Assembly: GCA_026770585.1 (NCBI GenBank)
Contig: MU646404.1
Span: forward strand, 266,740 to 281,931
DNA from: Baffinella frigidus
Taxonomy: Eukaryota > Cryptophyceae > Cryptomonadales > Baffinellaceae
Length of the DNA: 15,192 nucleotides
Reading direction: 5' to 3'
The position numbers and the translations under genes were made by a program. The notes beneath the pieces were generated by a model that was given only the letters and a program-made list of their open reading frames with translations, was not told the origin of the DNA and did not search any database. The first letter of the stretch is position 1. Each line of letters starts with the position of its first letter. Of the stretch, positions 6,833-13,183 are shown one piece after another.

Positions 6833-6973
6833 TTATCCGGGGAAACCTGTTTTTTTCTCAATTTCCTGGCAACGAAAATTACTACACAATTCGTTCTTAC
6901 TAGTAATATTAAAGTGTTTGTGTAGTAATTTTCATTGCCAGGAACTGAAAGAAAGATAGGTTTCCCCGCATAA
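6833..6973. mobile_element. Inverted-repeat element, family G, copy 1
   Basis: Arms of about 57 bp with a few mismatches, from TTATCCGGGGAAACCT to GAAAATTACTACACAA, around a loop containing ACTAGTAATA. Short, non-coding, MITE-like. Confidence 0.75.
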
Positions 6974-6975
6974 GT

Positions 6976-6997
6976 CTTGTGGAGGCGTGCATTCCAC
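6976..6997 (-). pseudogene. WN-exon copy, partial
   Basis: Reads WNARLHKT after accaag. The TAG tail of the motif is lost and the copy runs into the inverted-repeat element at 6833-6973. Confidence 0.65.
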
Positions 6998-7048
6998 TTG
7001 GTCATCAACGCATCCTAATTTCATGTGGAAACACTCATAATTTATAAA

Positions 7049-7132
7049 CTGGATTTCAATCAAAATTACTGCACGTTTGCTTTAATAGAACTGGTAAAGA
7101 TCGTTTTGTGTAGTAAATTTCATTGAATCCAG
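7049..7132. mobile_element. Inverted-repeat element, family G, copy 2
   Basis: Arms CTGGATTTCAATCAAAATTA and the inverted match ending TTTCATTGAATCCAG. Contains the shared TTACTRCAC motif. Abuts the truncated element 7134-7271. Confidence 0.7.
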
Positions 7133-7133
7133 A

Positions 7134-7271
7134 TTTTCGGCCCAAATCGGGCCACCTTTCCGTTACCTTATCCATTGGAACCCCCCTTTGCCCCTTCGGG
7201 TTGCCTACCGTAGGGTCGTAGATCTTATCGCTCAAGGGTTCTTCGAAATCCCTTCGAAGTCCGCTGTGTGG
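7134..7271. mobile_element. CCAC inverted-repeat element, family A, truncated
   Basis: Shares GGCCCAAATCGGGCCACC, the CCCTACGG-type core and the GTCCGCTGTGTGG end with 12152-12312. The other terminus is missing where it meets the element 7049-7132. Confidence 0.75.
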
Positions 7272-7283
7272 CCTCCCAAAAAC

Positions 7284-7348
7284 CTGAGGCAGGAAGCTTC
7301 CCCTCGAAGATGACTGCGTTCATCTCCGCAAAAAGCTCCGCCGTCAGC
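7284..7348 (-). pseudogene. SprT first-exon copy, 3' part with GT donor
   Basis: Reads DVLTAELFAEMNAVIFEGKL then PAS, then CAG|GTTTTT. It lacks the acceptor half. An inverted-repeat element starts 12 nt inside the following sense-strand sequence. Confidence 0.75.
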
Positions 7349-7365
7349 ACGTCCTATGGATGGAC

Positions 7366-7505
7366 AGTTCGATAGGTAGATAGACAGATAGGAAATAGAT
7401 GAACGGAATGTAGATGGACAGACGTGCAGATAGATAATAGATAGATAGACAGACAGACAGACAGTAGGCGCATAGGTAGACGGGAGGAATATAGGTGGAC
7501 GATAC
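7366..7505. repeat. GATA/GACA-like intronic repeat, copy 1
   Basis: Irregular GATAGA, GACAGA and GGTAGA words. A similar block lies at 8075-8225 next to another copy of the same exon, so it was probably duplicated with it. Confidence 0.75.
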
Positions 7506-7563
7506 GTGATCGGGAGGGCAGGCGGAAGCTTCCCCTCGAAGATGACAGCGTTCATCTCCGCAT
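7506..7563 (-). pseudogene. SprT first-exon copy, 3' part with GT donor
   Basis: Reads AEMNAVIFEGKLPPALPIT and retains ATCAC|GTATCG, the same phase as the intact donor. Upstream half missing. Confidence 0.75.
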
Positions 7564-8070
7564 ACCGCGCCCGGAAGGGGGCGACTACGAAGTTTTAAAG
7601 GCCCTGGATCATAGGGACTTGTAGAGGCTATTTATTAGCTGGATATACAATCCTTTTAGGGATCTTCACGTCCTGAGTAGCGTCGTTTTCTCTTTACGAC
7701 TGGAGCCGTCTATGAGAAAATGGGGGCAAGCCTCTCATGAGGGACGCGTCACTATCCTTGGGGGTCGCGTCGCAACGACCAAGAAGACGCGTTAAAAAAA
7801 CACAAAAACACTTTTGCGTCCACTTATTCGAAAGGGGTGACAACAACAAACTTTTGTGTGGTAAATAGTCCATTTATTCGAAATCCATTAATGCAAGCTG
7901 AGAAGGTCGCATGCAAACAGCACACCATTTACTATTCTTTTATATCCCCGACCGGTGAGATGTCATGGCTGTTCGCTTCATCCTGTCTCCGAGAGGACGT
8001 GATGAGGATCCGATATTACCGACAGCGGTGGAGCCATTTGGATTCCAAGAGTTTCCCGGCCCCGGGCGTG
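7564..8070. other. Spacer without recognised exon
   Basis: About 500 bp of mixed sequence with short hairpins and no GCNA-like peptide in any frame. An open frame runs on the plus strand from 7837 but resembles nothing known to me. Confidence 0.5.
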
Positions 8071-8074
8071 GAAT

Positions 8075-8225
8075 CGATAGGTAGAGAGGCAGACGGAAAG
8101 ATAAGTAGACATACGGTAGATGGAAAAACATGCAGATAGGTAGACAGAAGGCACATGGGTGGACGTAAGTTACATGGACATACAGACAATAGAAAGACGG
8201 AAATAACATAGGTGGACGAAAAACA
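8075..8225. repeat. GATA/GACA-like intronic repeat, copy 2
   Basis: Same words as 7366-7505, ending at the donor of exon 8231-8346. Confidence 0.75.
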
Positions 8226-8230
8226 CGCAC

Positions 8231-8346
8231 GTGATCGGGAGAGCGGCCGGAAGTTTCCCCTCGAAGATGACAGCGTTCATCTCCGTGAAAAGCTCCGCAC
8301 ACAACACGTCCCGCCTGTTTCTCGCCGCGGGCGTCGAGGACTGCAC
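8231..8346 (-). CDS. GCNA: Exon: start of SprT-like protease domain
   Basis: Residues 141-178 plus two bases of T179. After VQSSTPAARNRRDVLCAELF comes TEMNAVIFEGKLPAALPI. The pattern LF.E.N..VF.GKLP...I.W is the conserved opening of SprT-like domains (first helix, then the strand that leads to the tryptophan). The acceptor is ggggcag|GTG at 8347-8348 and the donor ATCAC|GTGCGT at 8230; the split codon is completed by G from the next exon to give T-W. Partial copies lie on both sides (7284-7348, 7506-7563, 8507-8525, 8601-8634, 8764-8837). This copy is chosen because only it has acceptor, full length and donor together. Confidence 0.85.
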
Positions 8347-8506
8347 CTGCCCCTCCAGGCAGCCCACGCCCTCTTAGTAAATGTCGGTTGTAGACGCACG
8401 TCCAGGTTTGTACGAGAGGTGGTCACGTTCCCTACCGAAACGCGGTAGGCACGGCTCCAGTTCCCCCCAAGAATGCTTTACATGTACAAATTGGCGGTTT
8501 TAATTA

Positions 8507-8525
8507 GAGGAGCAGCTCCGCCGTG
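8507..8525 (-). pseudogene. Tiny SprT first-exon remnant
   Basis: Only LTAELL is recognisable (CTCACGGCGGAGCTGCTC). Confidence 0.45.
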
Positions 8526-8528
8526 AGA

Positions 8529-8600
8529 AAATCCCTGAACCCTAAACCCTACACCCTACACACCTAATCCCTACCTCTAACCCCTAACCCCTAAACTCCA
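8529..8600. repeat. CCCTAAA-type patch, reverse orientation
   Basis: CCCTAAA, CCCTACA and CCCCTAA units on the plus strand, opposite to most patches here. Confidence 0.8.
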
Positions 8601-8634
8601 AACGGTTTCGCGCCGCGGGCGTCGAACACTGCAC
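8601..8634 (-). pseudogene. SprT first-exon copy, 5' part
   Basis: Begins aatgcag|GTG and reads VQCSTPAARN, then ends in telomere-like repeat. Confidence 0.65.
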
Positions 8635-8763
8635 CTGCATTTCGGGTTTGTGGTTAACTAGCCCTCCCTGAGTAAAAACGAGGCTCGCGATCAAAGATTC
8701 TCAGAAGCAATTTTGTACTAGATGTCCTGTTGTAAATATTTTTTATGACGGGAACAGTTTTAA

Positions 8764-8837
8764 GCGTTCATCTCAGTGAACAACTCCGCCGTAAGAACGT
8801 CCCACCTGTTTCTCGCCGCGGGAGTCGAAGACTGCAC
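8764..8837 (-). pseudogene. SprT first-exon copy, acceptor lost
   Basis: Reads VQSSTPAARNRWDVLTAELF then TEMNA and a stop. The base before GTG is GG, so the AG acceptor is mutated. Otherwise over 80% alike by eye. Confidence 0.75.
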
Positions 8838-8861
8838 CCCCGTTTCGGGTTTGTGATTTGG

Positions 8862-9060
8862 CCACACTGCGGGCTACGAAGGGCTTTTCGGCCCAAATCG
8901 GGCCACCTTTCCGTTACCTTATCCGTCGGCCCAAATCGGGCCACCTTTCCGTTACCTTATCCGTAGGAACCCCCCTCTGTCTCCACAGGTTGCCTACCGT
9001 AGGGTCCTAGGTCTTATCTCTCAGGGGTTATTCGAAATTCCTTCAAATTCCGCTGTGTGG
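8862..9060. mobile_element. CCAC inverted-repeat element, family A, with internal duplication
   Basis: Ends CCACACTGCGGGCTACGAAG / CCGCTGTGTGG. A 38-bp segment starting TCGGCCCAAATCGGG is tandemly doubled (8888-8925 and 8926-8963). It lies between the SprT first-exon copies and the linker copies. Confidence 0.8.
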
Positions 9061-9144
9061 GTAGCACCCGCGTTTGGGTTTGGGGCTTAGGGCTTAGGTT
9101 TCAGGGCCTAGGATATGGATTTTAGGATTGGGACAGCTCGAGAC

Positions 9145-9172
9145 CTTTGCAGTGTTTTTCGCAGGAGTCGGT
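9145..9172 (-). pseudogene. Linker-exon remnant with GT donor
   Basis: Reads TPAKNTAK then AAG|GTCTCG, matching the TPSKNAAK end of the linker exon. Confidence 0.6.
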
Positions 9173-9334
9173 AGAGCGTTTGCGGCAATTTTTGTCCGTT
9201 TTCGAGATCGAGTTTTCAAGTTTTCGAGAGTTTTACAATGTTGTAAAGGCCGTTAAACATTTTAAACGGACACTTCTGGTACAAATGAAAACTGGAAAAC
9301 TAGAAAACTCAATTCCAAAAAAGGACAACAATTA

Positions 9335-9405
9335 CCGCAAACGCTGCAGCCCCTCTTGAGCATCCGCGGTTAGCTTCAACCCTTCCCCCGTCCTTTCTCC
9401 CCTCC
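9335..9405 (-). pseudogene. Diverged linker-exon copy
   Basis: A purine-rich stretch ending in ...AQEGLQRL, with GCG|GTAATT at its end. It is fused directly to a copy of the preceding acidic exon (9405-9447) with no intron between. Confidence 0.5.
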
Positions 9406-9447
9406 CCACCCCGCCCCGGGTTTTGGCTGTCGTTTTTCTTTGTCGGG
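9405..9447 (-). pseudogene. Acidic-exon (DKEND) copy fused to linker copy
   Basis: Reads PDKEKRQPKPG after an indel. It continues without gtaaac straight into the linker-exon copy at 9335-9405. Confidence 0.5.
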
Positions 9448-9479
9448 ACTAGGGGCTAGGGTTGAGGGGTTAGAAACAC

Positions 9480-9563
9480 CTTTGCAGCGTTCTTTGAAGG
9501 GGTCTGCAGCCCCTCTTTCGCACCCGCGGGTTTCTTCCCCCCCTTGGCCCCTCCTTTCCCTCC
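9480..9563 (-). CDS. GCNA: Exon: Gly/Lys-rich basic linker
   Basis: Twenty-eight codons (residues 113-140), beginning GGKGGAKGGKKPAGAKEGLQ and ending TPSKNAAK. The acceptor is aaccag|GGA at 9564-9565 and the donor is AAG|GTGTTT at 9479, phase 0/0, joining cleanly to the protease exon. The segment is basic and low complexity, as expected of a linker between the acidic region and a DNA-associated protease. No specific function can be assigned. Two copies follow it: 9335-9405 (keeping EGLQ) and 9145-9172 (TPAKNTAK with its own GT donor). Confidence 0.62.
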
Positions 9564-9569
9564 CTGGTT

Positions 9570-9790
9570 CAGGGCGTGGGGTTTCGGGTTTAGGGGATTA
9601 GGGTTTAGTGTTTGGGGTGTTTCGGGTTTAGGGGATTAGGGTTTAGTGTTTGGGGTTAGGGTTTAGGGTTTAGGGTTTAGGGTTTAGGGTTTAGGGTTTA
9701 GGGTTTAGGGTTTGGGGTTTAGGGTTTGGTGTTTGGGGTGTAGTGTTTGGATTCTAAGGTTTAAGATTTAAGGTTTAGGGTTGGGGTTGA
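9570..9790. repeat. TTTAGGG array
   Basis: Includes about eight uninterrupted TTTAGGG units near 9655-9710, the cleanest telomere-type stretch in the window, flanked by degenerate GGGTTTG units. Confidence 0.9.
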
Positions 9791-9798
9791 GAGTTTAC

Positions 9799-9845
9799 CC
9801 ACCCCGGGTTTTCCCTGTCATTTTCTTTGTCTCCTCCCAACGCGT
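9799..9845 (-). pseudogene. Acidic-exon (DKEND) copy with donor
   Basis: Reads NDALGGDKENDRENPGW and ends TGG|GTAAAC exactly like the intact exon. The DDSDDGS start is replaced. Confidence 0.7.
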
Positions 9846-9850
9846 CGTTT

Positions 9851-9965
9851 CATGAAAAGACATCTTGCCTTGAGGTACTTAACTTTGAGGATTTTCTGGT
9901 GCAACTTGGTCACGTAACGCCCTGAATTCCAGCCTCAACGAGACCTTCGTAGCCCACCGAGTGGA
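9851..9965. mobile_element. Family B element, one end missing
   Basis: Contains TTGGTCACGTAACGCCCTG and ends CGTAGCCCACCGAGTGGA. The other terminus is lost next to an acidic-exon copy. Confidence 0.75.
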
Positions 9966-9989
9966 AGGGGTTTGGGGTTTGGAGTTTAC

Positions 9990-10049
9990 CCGCCCCGGGT
10001 TTTCCCTGTCATTTTCTTTGTCGCCTCCCGACCCATCGTCCGAGTCATC
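9990..10049 (-). CDS. GCNA: Exon: acidic segment DDSDDG...ENPGR
   Basis: Twenty codons (residues 93-112), starting DDSDDGSGGDKENDRENPGR. The acceptor is acccag|GAT at 10050-10051 and the donor is CGG|GTAAAC at 9989, phase 0/0. The Asp/Glu/Asn-rich composition fits the disordered acidic N-terminal region. Two degraded copies lie downstream at 9799-9845 and 9405-9447; the first keeps GGDKENDRENPG and the same gtaaac donor. The upstream intron on the sense strand is a CCCAAA repeat running straight into the acceptor. Confidence 0.65.
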
Positions 10050-10290
10050 CTGGGTTTGGGGTTTGGGGTTTGGGGTTTGGGGTTTTGGGTTTGGGATTTG
10101 GGGTTTGGGGTTTGGGGTTTAGGGCTCCTGGTTGGGTTTACGGTGGAGGGCTAAGAGCTTAGGGCTTCGGGTTTAGGGCTTAGGTTTCGGGGTTTCGCGT
10201 TCGGGGCTGAGGGTTCAGGGTTCAGGGTTCAGGGTTTAGGGTTTAGGGTTCAGGGCTTATGGCTTCGGGTTTAGGGCTTCGGGTTTAAGC
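10050..10290. repeat. GGGTTTG / GGGTTCA telomere-like repeat
   Basis: Starts at the acceptor of the DDSDDG exon. Sense-strand reading is CCCAAA(C) and CCCTGAA. Confidence 0.85.
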
Positions 10291-10413
10291 TTCGTCCGAG
10301 ACGTCTGTGTAAGAGGGGACCCCATGAATCGATTTCTGAAAATTTAGAATGCGGTAGGCTGCAGGGCGTGTGTACAAGAACACGGGTGTACATCAATACG
10401 TACGGGTACTCAC

Positions 10414-10425
10414 CTCGAATACACC
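10414..10425 (-). CDS. GCNA: Candidate 12-nt microexon (GVFE)
   Basis: A 12-nt, phase 0/0 segment lies between a textbook acceptor (tttcccgcag|G) and a near-consensus donor (GAG|GTGAGT). It would add Gly-Val-Phe-Glu between exon 3 and the DDSDDG exon without breaking the frame. Skipping it also leaves the frame intact, so inclusion cannot be decided from sequence. Both splice signals within 30 bases are better than chance, but the call is tentative. Confidence 0.4.
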
Positions 10426-10442
10426 CTGCGGGAAACGGGTGC

Positions 10443-10446
10443 TCAC

Positions 10447-10498
<52 letters not shown>

Positions 10499-10583
10499 GC
10501 TCTCTCGCTCTCTCTCGCTCTCTCTCTCTCGCTGTCTCTCTGTCTCTGTCGCTCTCACTCACTCTCTCTCTCTCTCTCTCTCT
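10443..10583. repeat. (CT)n microsatellite
   Basis: About 140 bp of CT with CG interruptions, starting six bases beyond the donor GAG|GTGCGC of exon 10590-10681. Confidence 0.95.
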
Positions 10584-10589
10584 GCGCAC

Positions 10590-10681
10590 CTCGGCGCCCG
10601 ACACAGGGCCGCCCCACTCGGCCCCGCTTCCACTGCTCTCGAAATCGACACGCCTCCTCTCCATCGGCGAGCCACTCGAGC
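10590..10681 (-). CDS. GCNA: Exon 3: Ser/Gly-rich segment; acceptor supplied by an inverted-repeat element
   Basis: Residues 58-88, beginning SSGSPMERRRVDFESSGSG and ending VSGAE. The acceptor, cctcctccag|GC at 10682-10683, has a strong pyrimidine tract. That tract, the AG and the first ten exon bases belong to the terminal inverted repeat of the element at 10672-10882. The donor is GAG|GTGCGC at 10589. Phase 1 in and phase 0 out agree with exon 2 and the next exon. No copies of this exon were seen, unlike its neighbours. It has no recognisable domain and is likely disordered. The splice assignment is an inference supported by phase. Confidence 0.55.
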
Positions 10682-10882
10682 CTGGAGGAGGGAGCATTTT
10701 AAATGTGGGATTGTTAAATTTAGTACCAGTCACGGGCAGGCTTGGTCACGTTACTGGGGGAATTCCCCCAGTAACGTGACCCAACGCCCCCATGTATGTA
10801 AAAATTACTACACCCGCCTTTTTTTTCTTCACTTGTAAAAGAATCCCAGTTTTAAAATGGTCACATTTCTGGCCTCGAGCGG
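10672..10882. mobile_element. CCAC inverted-repeat element, family C, copy 2 (opposite orientation)
   Basis: Shares ends and body with 978-1181 in reverse, with flanks AG on both sides. The central palindrome GGTCACGTTACTGGGGG / CCCCCAGTAACGTGACC around AATT is perfect. Its minus-strand 3' end supplies the acceptor of exon 10590-10681. Confidence 0.8.
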
Positions 10883-10991
10883 AGTTGCCGTCGGAGTTGG
10901 AAGTCGCCGCCTTTCCCCATGTCCAGGGTTCAAGGTTCAGGGTTCGGGGTTTGGGAGGCGGCCTTCATCGAGCTCAGCGCCTATTATCGTA

Positions 10992-11130
10992 TCCACACGG
11001 TGGACTACGAACCTTTCATCAAAAATCAACTTGCCTTGATGCAATTAACTTAAGGATTTTATGGTGCAATTTGGTCACGTAACACCCTGAAATCCAGCCC
11101 CAAGGAAACCTTCGTAGCCCACCGTGTGGA
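10992..11130. mobile_element. CCAC inverted-repeat element, family B, intact ends
   Basis: Near-perfect terminal repeats TCCACACGGTGGACTACGAA / TTCGTAGCCCACCGTGTGGA, flanked by TA on both sides (or AT if the element starts at CCAC). Confidence 0.85.
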
Positions 11131-11217
11131 TAGAGAGTGCTCGGACGGGTGTCAGGCTTTTGCGGTTTCAAACGCTCCAAGGTTCGGGGGTGGGGTTCAG
11201 GGGTTCGTGCCACCTGA

Positions 11218-11389
11218 CCACTCACCCTCACGGAAAGACCAAATCGTCGATTCTCAAACCTCGGATTTACCTTGACAGACACCCCGATATGGGGTGTCTG
11301 ATTCGTAAGTTAACACAATCTTGCTGCAAAATCAACTTTTGGGAAAAGGTCGAAAATCGATCTTTTGGTCCTTCCGTGAGGGCTGGTGG
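11218..11389. mobile_element. CCAC inverted-repeat element, family I
   Basis: 172 bp. Ends CCACTCACCCTCACGGAAAG / CTTCCGTGAGGGCTGGTGG, flanks GA on both sides. The central palindrome CAGACACCCC-GATAT-GGGGTGTCTG is perfect. Confidence 0.8.
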
Positions 11390-11402
11390 GAGGTGACATC
11401 GA

Positions 11403-11481
11403 CGATAAACCCTGCGAGGCCCCCATCCGAGTCTTCCCCCTCGCTCGCCGACGCTTCTGGAACCACCCGCTTCGACAGATG
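11403..11481 (-). pseudogene. Acidic-exon (VHSKR) copy
   Basis: Reads HLSKRVVPEASASEGEDSDG then GLAGFIVDV, in the same frame as the intact exon. The acceptor is gone. It stops 14 nt from the inverted-repeat element 11218-11389. Confidence 0.75.
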
Positions 11482-11641
11482 CATATTTACAACCTTACTG
11501 GTGAATAGGATCCTGCAGCATTTTCGAGAGGCCGGGGTGAATGACCTAAGTAACGTAAGAAGCACTCAGTTCGAGCCCTCTCTGGACGCTTTGAGTGTAT
11601 GGTCCGACGTCATAAGTTCAATAAAAGTCTCTTCCCATGAC

Positions 11642-11735
11642 CTGAGGAGTCGACGACAACGAAGTCCTCGAGGCCCCCGTCCGAGTCCTCCCCCTCGCTC
11701 GCTGACGCTTCGGGTACCACCCGCTTCGAGTGCAC
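11642..11735 (-). CDS. GCNA: Exon 2: acidic disordered segment of GCNA-like protein
   Basis: Residues 27-57 plus the first base of codon 58. The exon begins VHSKRVVPEASASEGEDSDG and continues with an acidic/hydrophobic stretch LEDFVVVDSS. Such Asp/Glu/Ser-rich stretches are typical of the long disordered N-terminal region of GCNA proteins. The acceptor is gcgcag|GTG at 11736-11737 and the donor is TCAG|GTCATG at 11641, phase 0 in and phase 1 out, which matches the GC that opens exon 3. Three degraded copies flank it (11403-11481, 11891-11910, 12119-12148), and one keeps nearly the same peptide (HLSKRVVPEASASEGEDSDG). Confidence 0.65.
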
Positions 11736-11754
11736 CTGCGCGTAGGGTGCCAGG

Positions 11755-12105
11755 TGCTGGGATTAGGGTTCAGGGTTCAGGGTTAGGATTTAGGGTGAAT
11801 GGGTTTAGGGTGGATGGGGGTTAGGGTGAAGGATGGGGTTTAGGGTGAAGGGGTTCGACCCTAAACCCAAACCCGTCAACGAGGCAGAGGGACTCCCGTT
11901 TCGAGTGCACCTGCGTGTAGGGTTTAAGTTTTGAGTATTTGGGGTGTACGGGTTTCGTGTGTAATGGTTCAAGGCTTGGAGTTGAGTGGTTGGGGTTTAG
12001 GGGGTTAGTGTTTAGGGGGTTAGTGTTTAGGGGGTTAGTGTTTACGGGGTTATTGTTGAGGGGGTTAGTGTTTAGGGGGTTAGGGTTTAGGGGGTGAGTG
12101 TCGCA
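11755..12105. repeat. Telomere-like repeat with GGGGGTTAGTGTTTA units
   Basis: GGGTTCA, GGGTGAA and a 14-15 bp unit GGGGGTTAGTGTTTA repeated about seven times at 11995-12105. Confidence 0.85.
11891..11910 (-). pseudogene. Short acidic-exon (VHSKR) 5' remnant
   Basis: Begins acgcag|GTGCACTCGAAACGG (VHSKR), then diverges. Confidence 0.6.
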
Positions 12106-12118
12106 TGGTTTCGTGTTT

Positions 12119-12148
12119 CGCTTCAGGAACCGCGCTCTTCGAATGCTC
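12119..12148 (-). pseudogene. Acidic-exon 5' remnant beside element
   Basis: Begins CAG|GAGCATTCG and reads EHSKSAVPEA. The CAG directly abuts the end of the inverted-repeat element 12152-12312. Confidence 0.65.
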
Positions 12149-12151
12149 CTG

Positions 12152-12312
12152 CCACACAGCGGACTACGCAAGAATTTTCGGCCCAAATCGGGCCACCTTT
12201 CCGTTACCTTATCCGTAGGAACCCCCCTATGTCCCTACGGGTTGCCTACCGTAGGGTCGTAGGTCTTATCGCTTAGGGGGTATTCAAAATCCCTTCGAAG
12301 TCCGCTGTGTGG
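12152..12312. mobile_element. CCAC inverted-repeat element, family A, forming a whole intron-like interval
   Basis: 161 bp with ends CCACACAGCGGACTACG / TCGAAGTCCGCTGTGTGG and an inner hairpin CCCTACGG / CCGTAGGG. On the sense strand it is preceded by CTG|GTACC of an exon copy and followed by CAG|G of another. Confidence 0.85.
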
Positions 12313-12317
12313 GGTAC

Positions 12318-12346
12318 CAGTTGCCCCCGCCTCCCGCCCAGCCCCG
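12318..12346 (-). pseudogene. Glycine-rich exon 3' remnant with donor
   Basis: Reads GLGGRRGQL, matching the GMGGRRGQP end of exon 13184-13262, then CTG|GTACC followed at once by the element 12152-12312. Confidence 0.6.
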
Positions 12347-12349
12347 CGT

Positions 12350-12620
12350 GAGAGTTTAGCGGGTAGCGGATTTTAGACTCAAAGTTGACATATTTTGGGC
12401 AAACGCTGACTATTAAACCCAAATTCTTTTTAAAATGATTAGATGGACAGAGCGGGATGGAGCTTTTCGTGAGAGTTTAACGGTTAGGGTGTAGGGAGGG
12501 TTGCTGATGTCGGCAGTGTACGAAGCGTGCTGTTCAGGCTCACTTGGAATCTTCGATTTCCCTACAGGTTGCGACTCCTGGCTCTGCCTCAGTCAATCTA
12601 GGCTCCTCATTAAATACATA
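12350..12620. other. Spacer, nothing recognised
   Basis: No exon copy or element was recognised between the glycine-rich exon remnant and the family B element. Confidence 0.5.
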
Positions 12621-12761
12621 TCCACACGGTGGGCTTCGAGGGTTCCGTTGACCCTAGATTCCGGGGGGTGTTACGTGACCAATTTGCACATAAAATCCTT
12701 CAAGTTACTTGTCTTCAGGTGAGTTGACTTTTGATGAAAGGTCCGTAGTCCACAGAGTGGT
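12621..12761. mobile_element. CCAC inverted-repeat element, family B, reverse orientation
   Basis: Ends TCCACACGGTGGGCTTCG / CGTAGTCCACAGAGTGGT with TA flanks on both sides. The body is the reverse complement of 10992-11130. Confidence 0.8.
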
Positions 12762-12891
12762 TAGGGAGGGTTGATAGACAGGGGGGGCGACTCACGAGAG
12801 CAGAAGATAGCTCGCGAGAGTCACCTACCCAGAGTCATATATCACAAAGTACACAACGTATACGAAAATTAAGGGTCAGGGTGAATCGTAC

Positions 12892-12925
12892 CGGCTGCCC
12901 CCAGCCCGCCAGCCTCCCCCCAGAG
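12892..12925 (-). pseudogene. Glycine-rich exon 3' remnant with donor
   Basis: Reads GGRLAGWGQP with an in-frame deletion, then CCG|GTACGA. Confidence 0.55.
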
Positions 12926-12970
12926 GTGGCTCTGGGGCTAGGATTTAGAGTTCAGGGTTCAACCCTGAAC

Positions 12971-13081
12971 CCTAAGCTAGGTTTCAGGGGTGAAACGCTT
13001 CGTGAATCCTAAGCTGGGTTTCAGGGGTGAAACGCTTCGTGGACCCTAAGCTAGGTTTCAGGGGTGAAACGCTTCGTGCCG
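12971..13081. repeat. 37-bp tandem repeat, three units
   Basis: Units begin CCTAAGCTAGGTTTCAGGGG at 12971, 13008 and 13045, with few differences. Confidence 0.9.
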
Positions 13082-13183
13082 GTCGCTCCAACCCGGGGTT
13101 ACGGTTGCGGGCACCTAGAGTATCAGGTTGAGGGTTGAACCTTTAGGGCATCAGCTTGAGGGTTGAACGGGGGGGTAAGGTAC

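Noticed and set aside
7837-8139. 100-codon plus-strand frame
   Set aside because: No recognised domain, and its end is GATA/GACA-like repeat. Kept only as a note in the spacer entry.
9147-9359. 70-codon plus-strand frame with ordinary-looking composition
   Set aside because: It covers antisense linker-exon copies and unique spacer, and shows no start context, splice pairing or known motif.
9570-9790. Possible chromosome end
   Set aside because: The arrays are short, degenerate, in both orientations and flanked by unique sequence with exons on both sides, so they are interstitial.
10271-10838. Ser-Leu and Arg-Glu rich open frames around the (CT)n tract
   Set aside because: Microsatellite translation, apart from exon 10590-10681. 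The shared peptide REHFKC..VKFSTSHGQAWS, also seen near 1100, comes from the repeated family C element.
11332-11824. Plus-strand frames over the acidic-exon copies
   Set aside because: Antisense shadows. The minus-strand reading has splice sites, phase agreement and repeated peptide conservation.
12971-13081. Possible CRISPR-like array
   Set aside because: Three adjoining 37-bp units without spacers in a eukaryotic intron: an ordinary tandem repeat.
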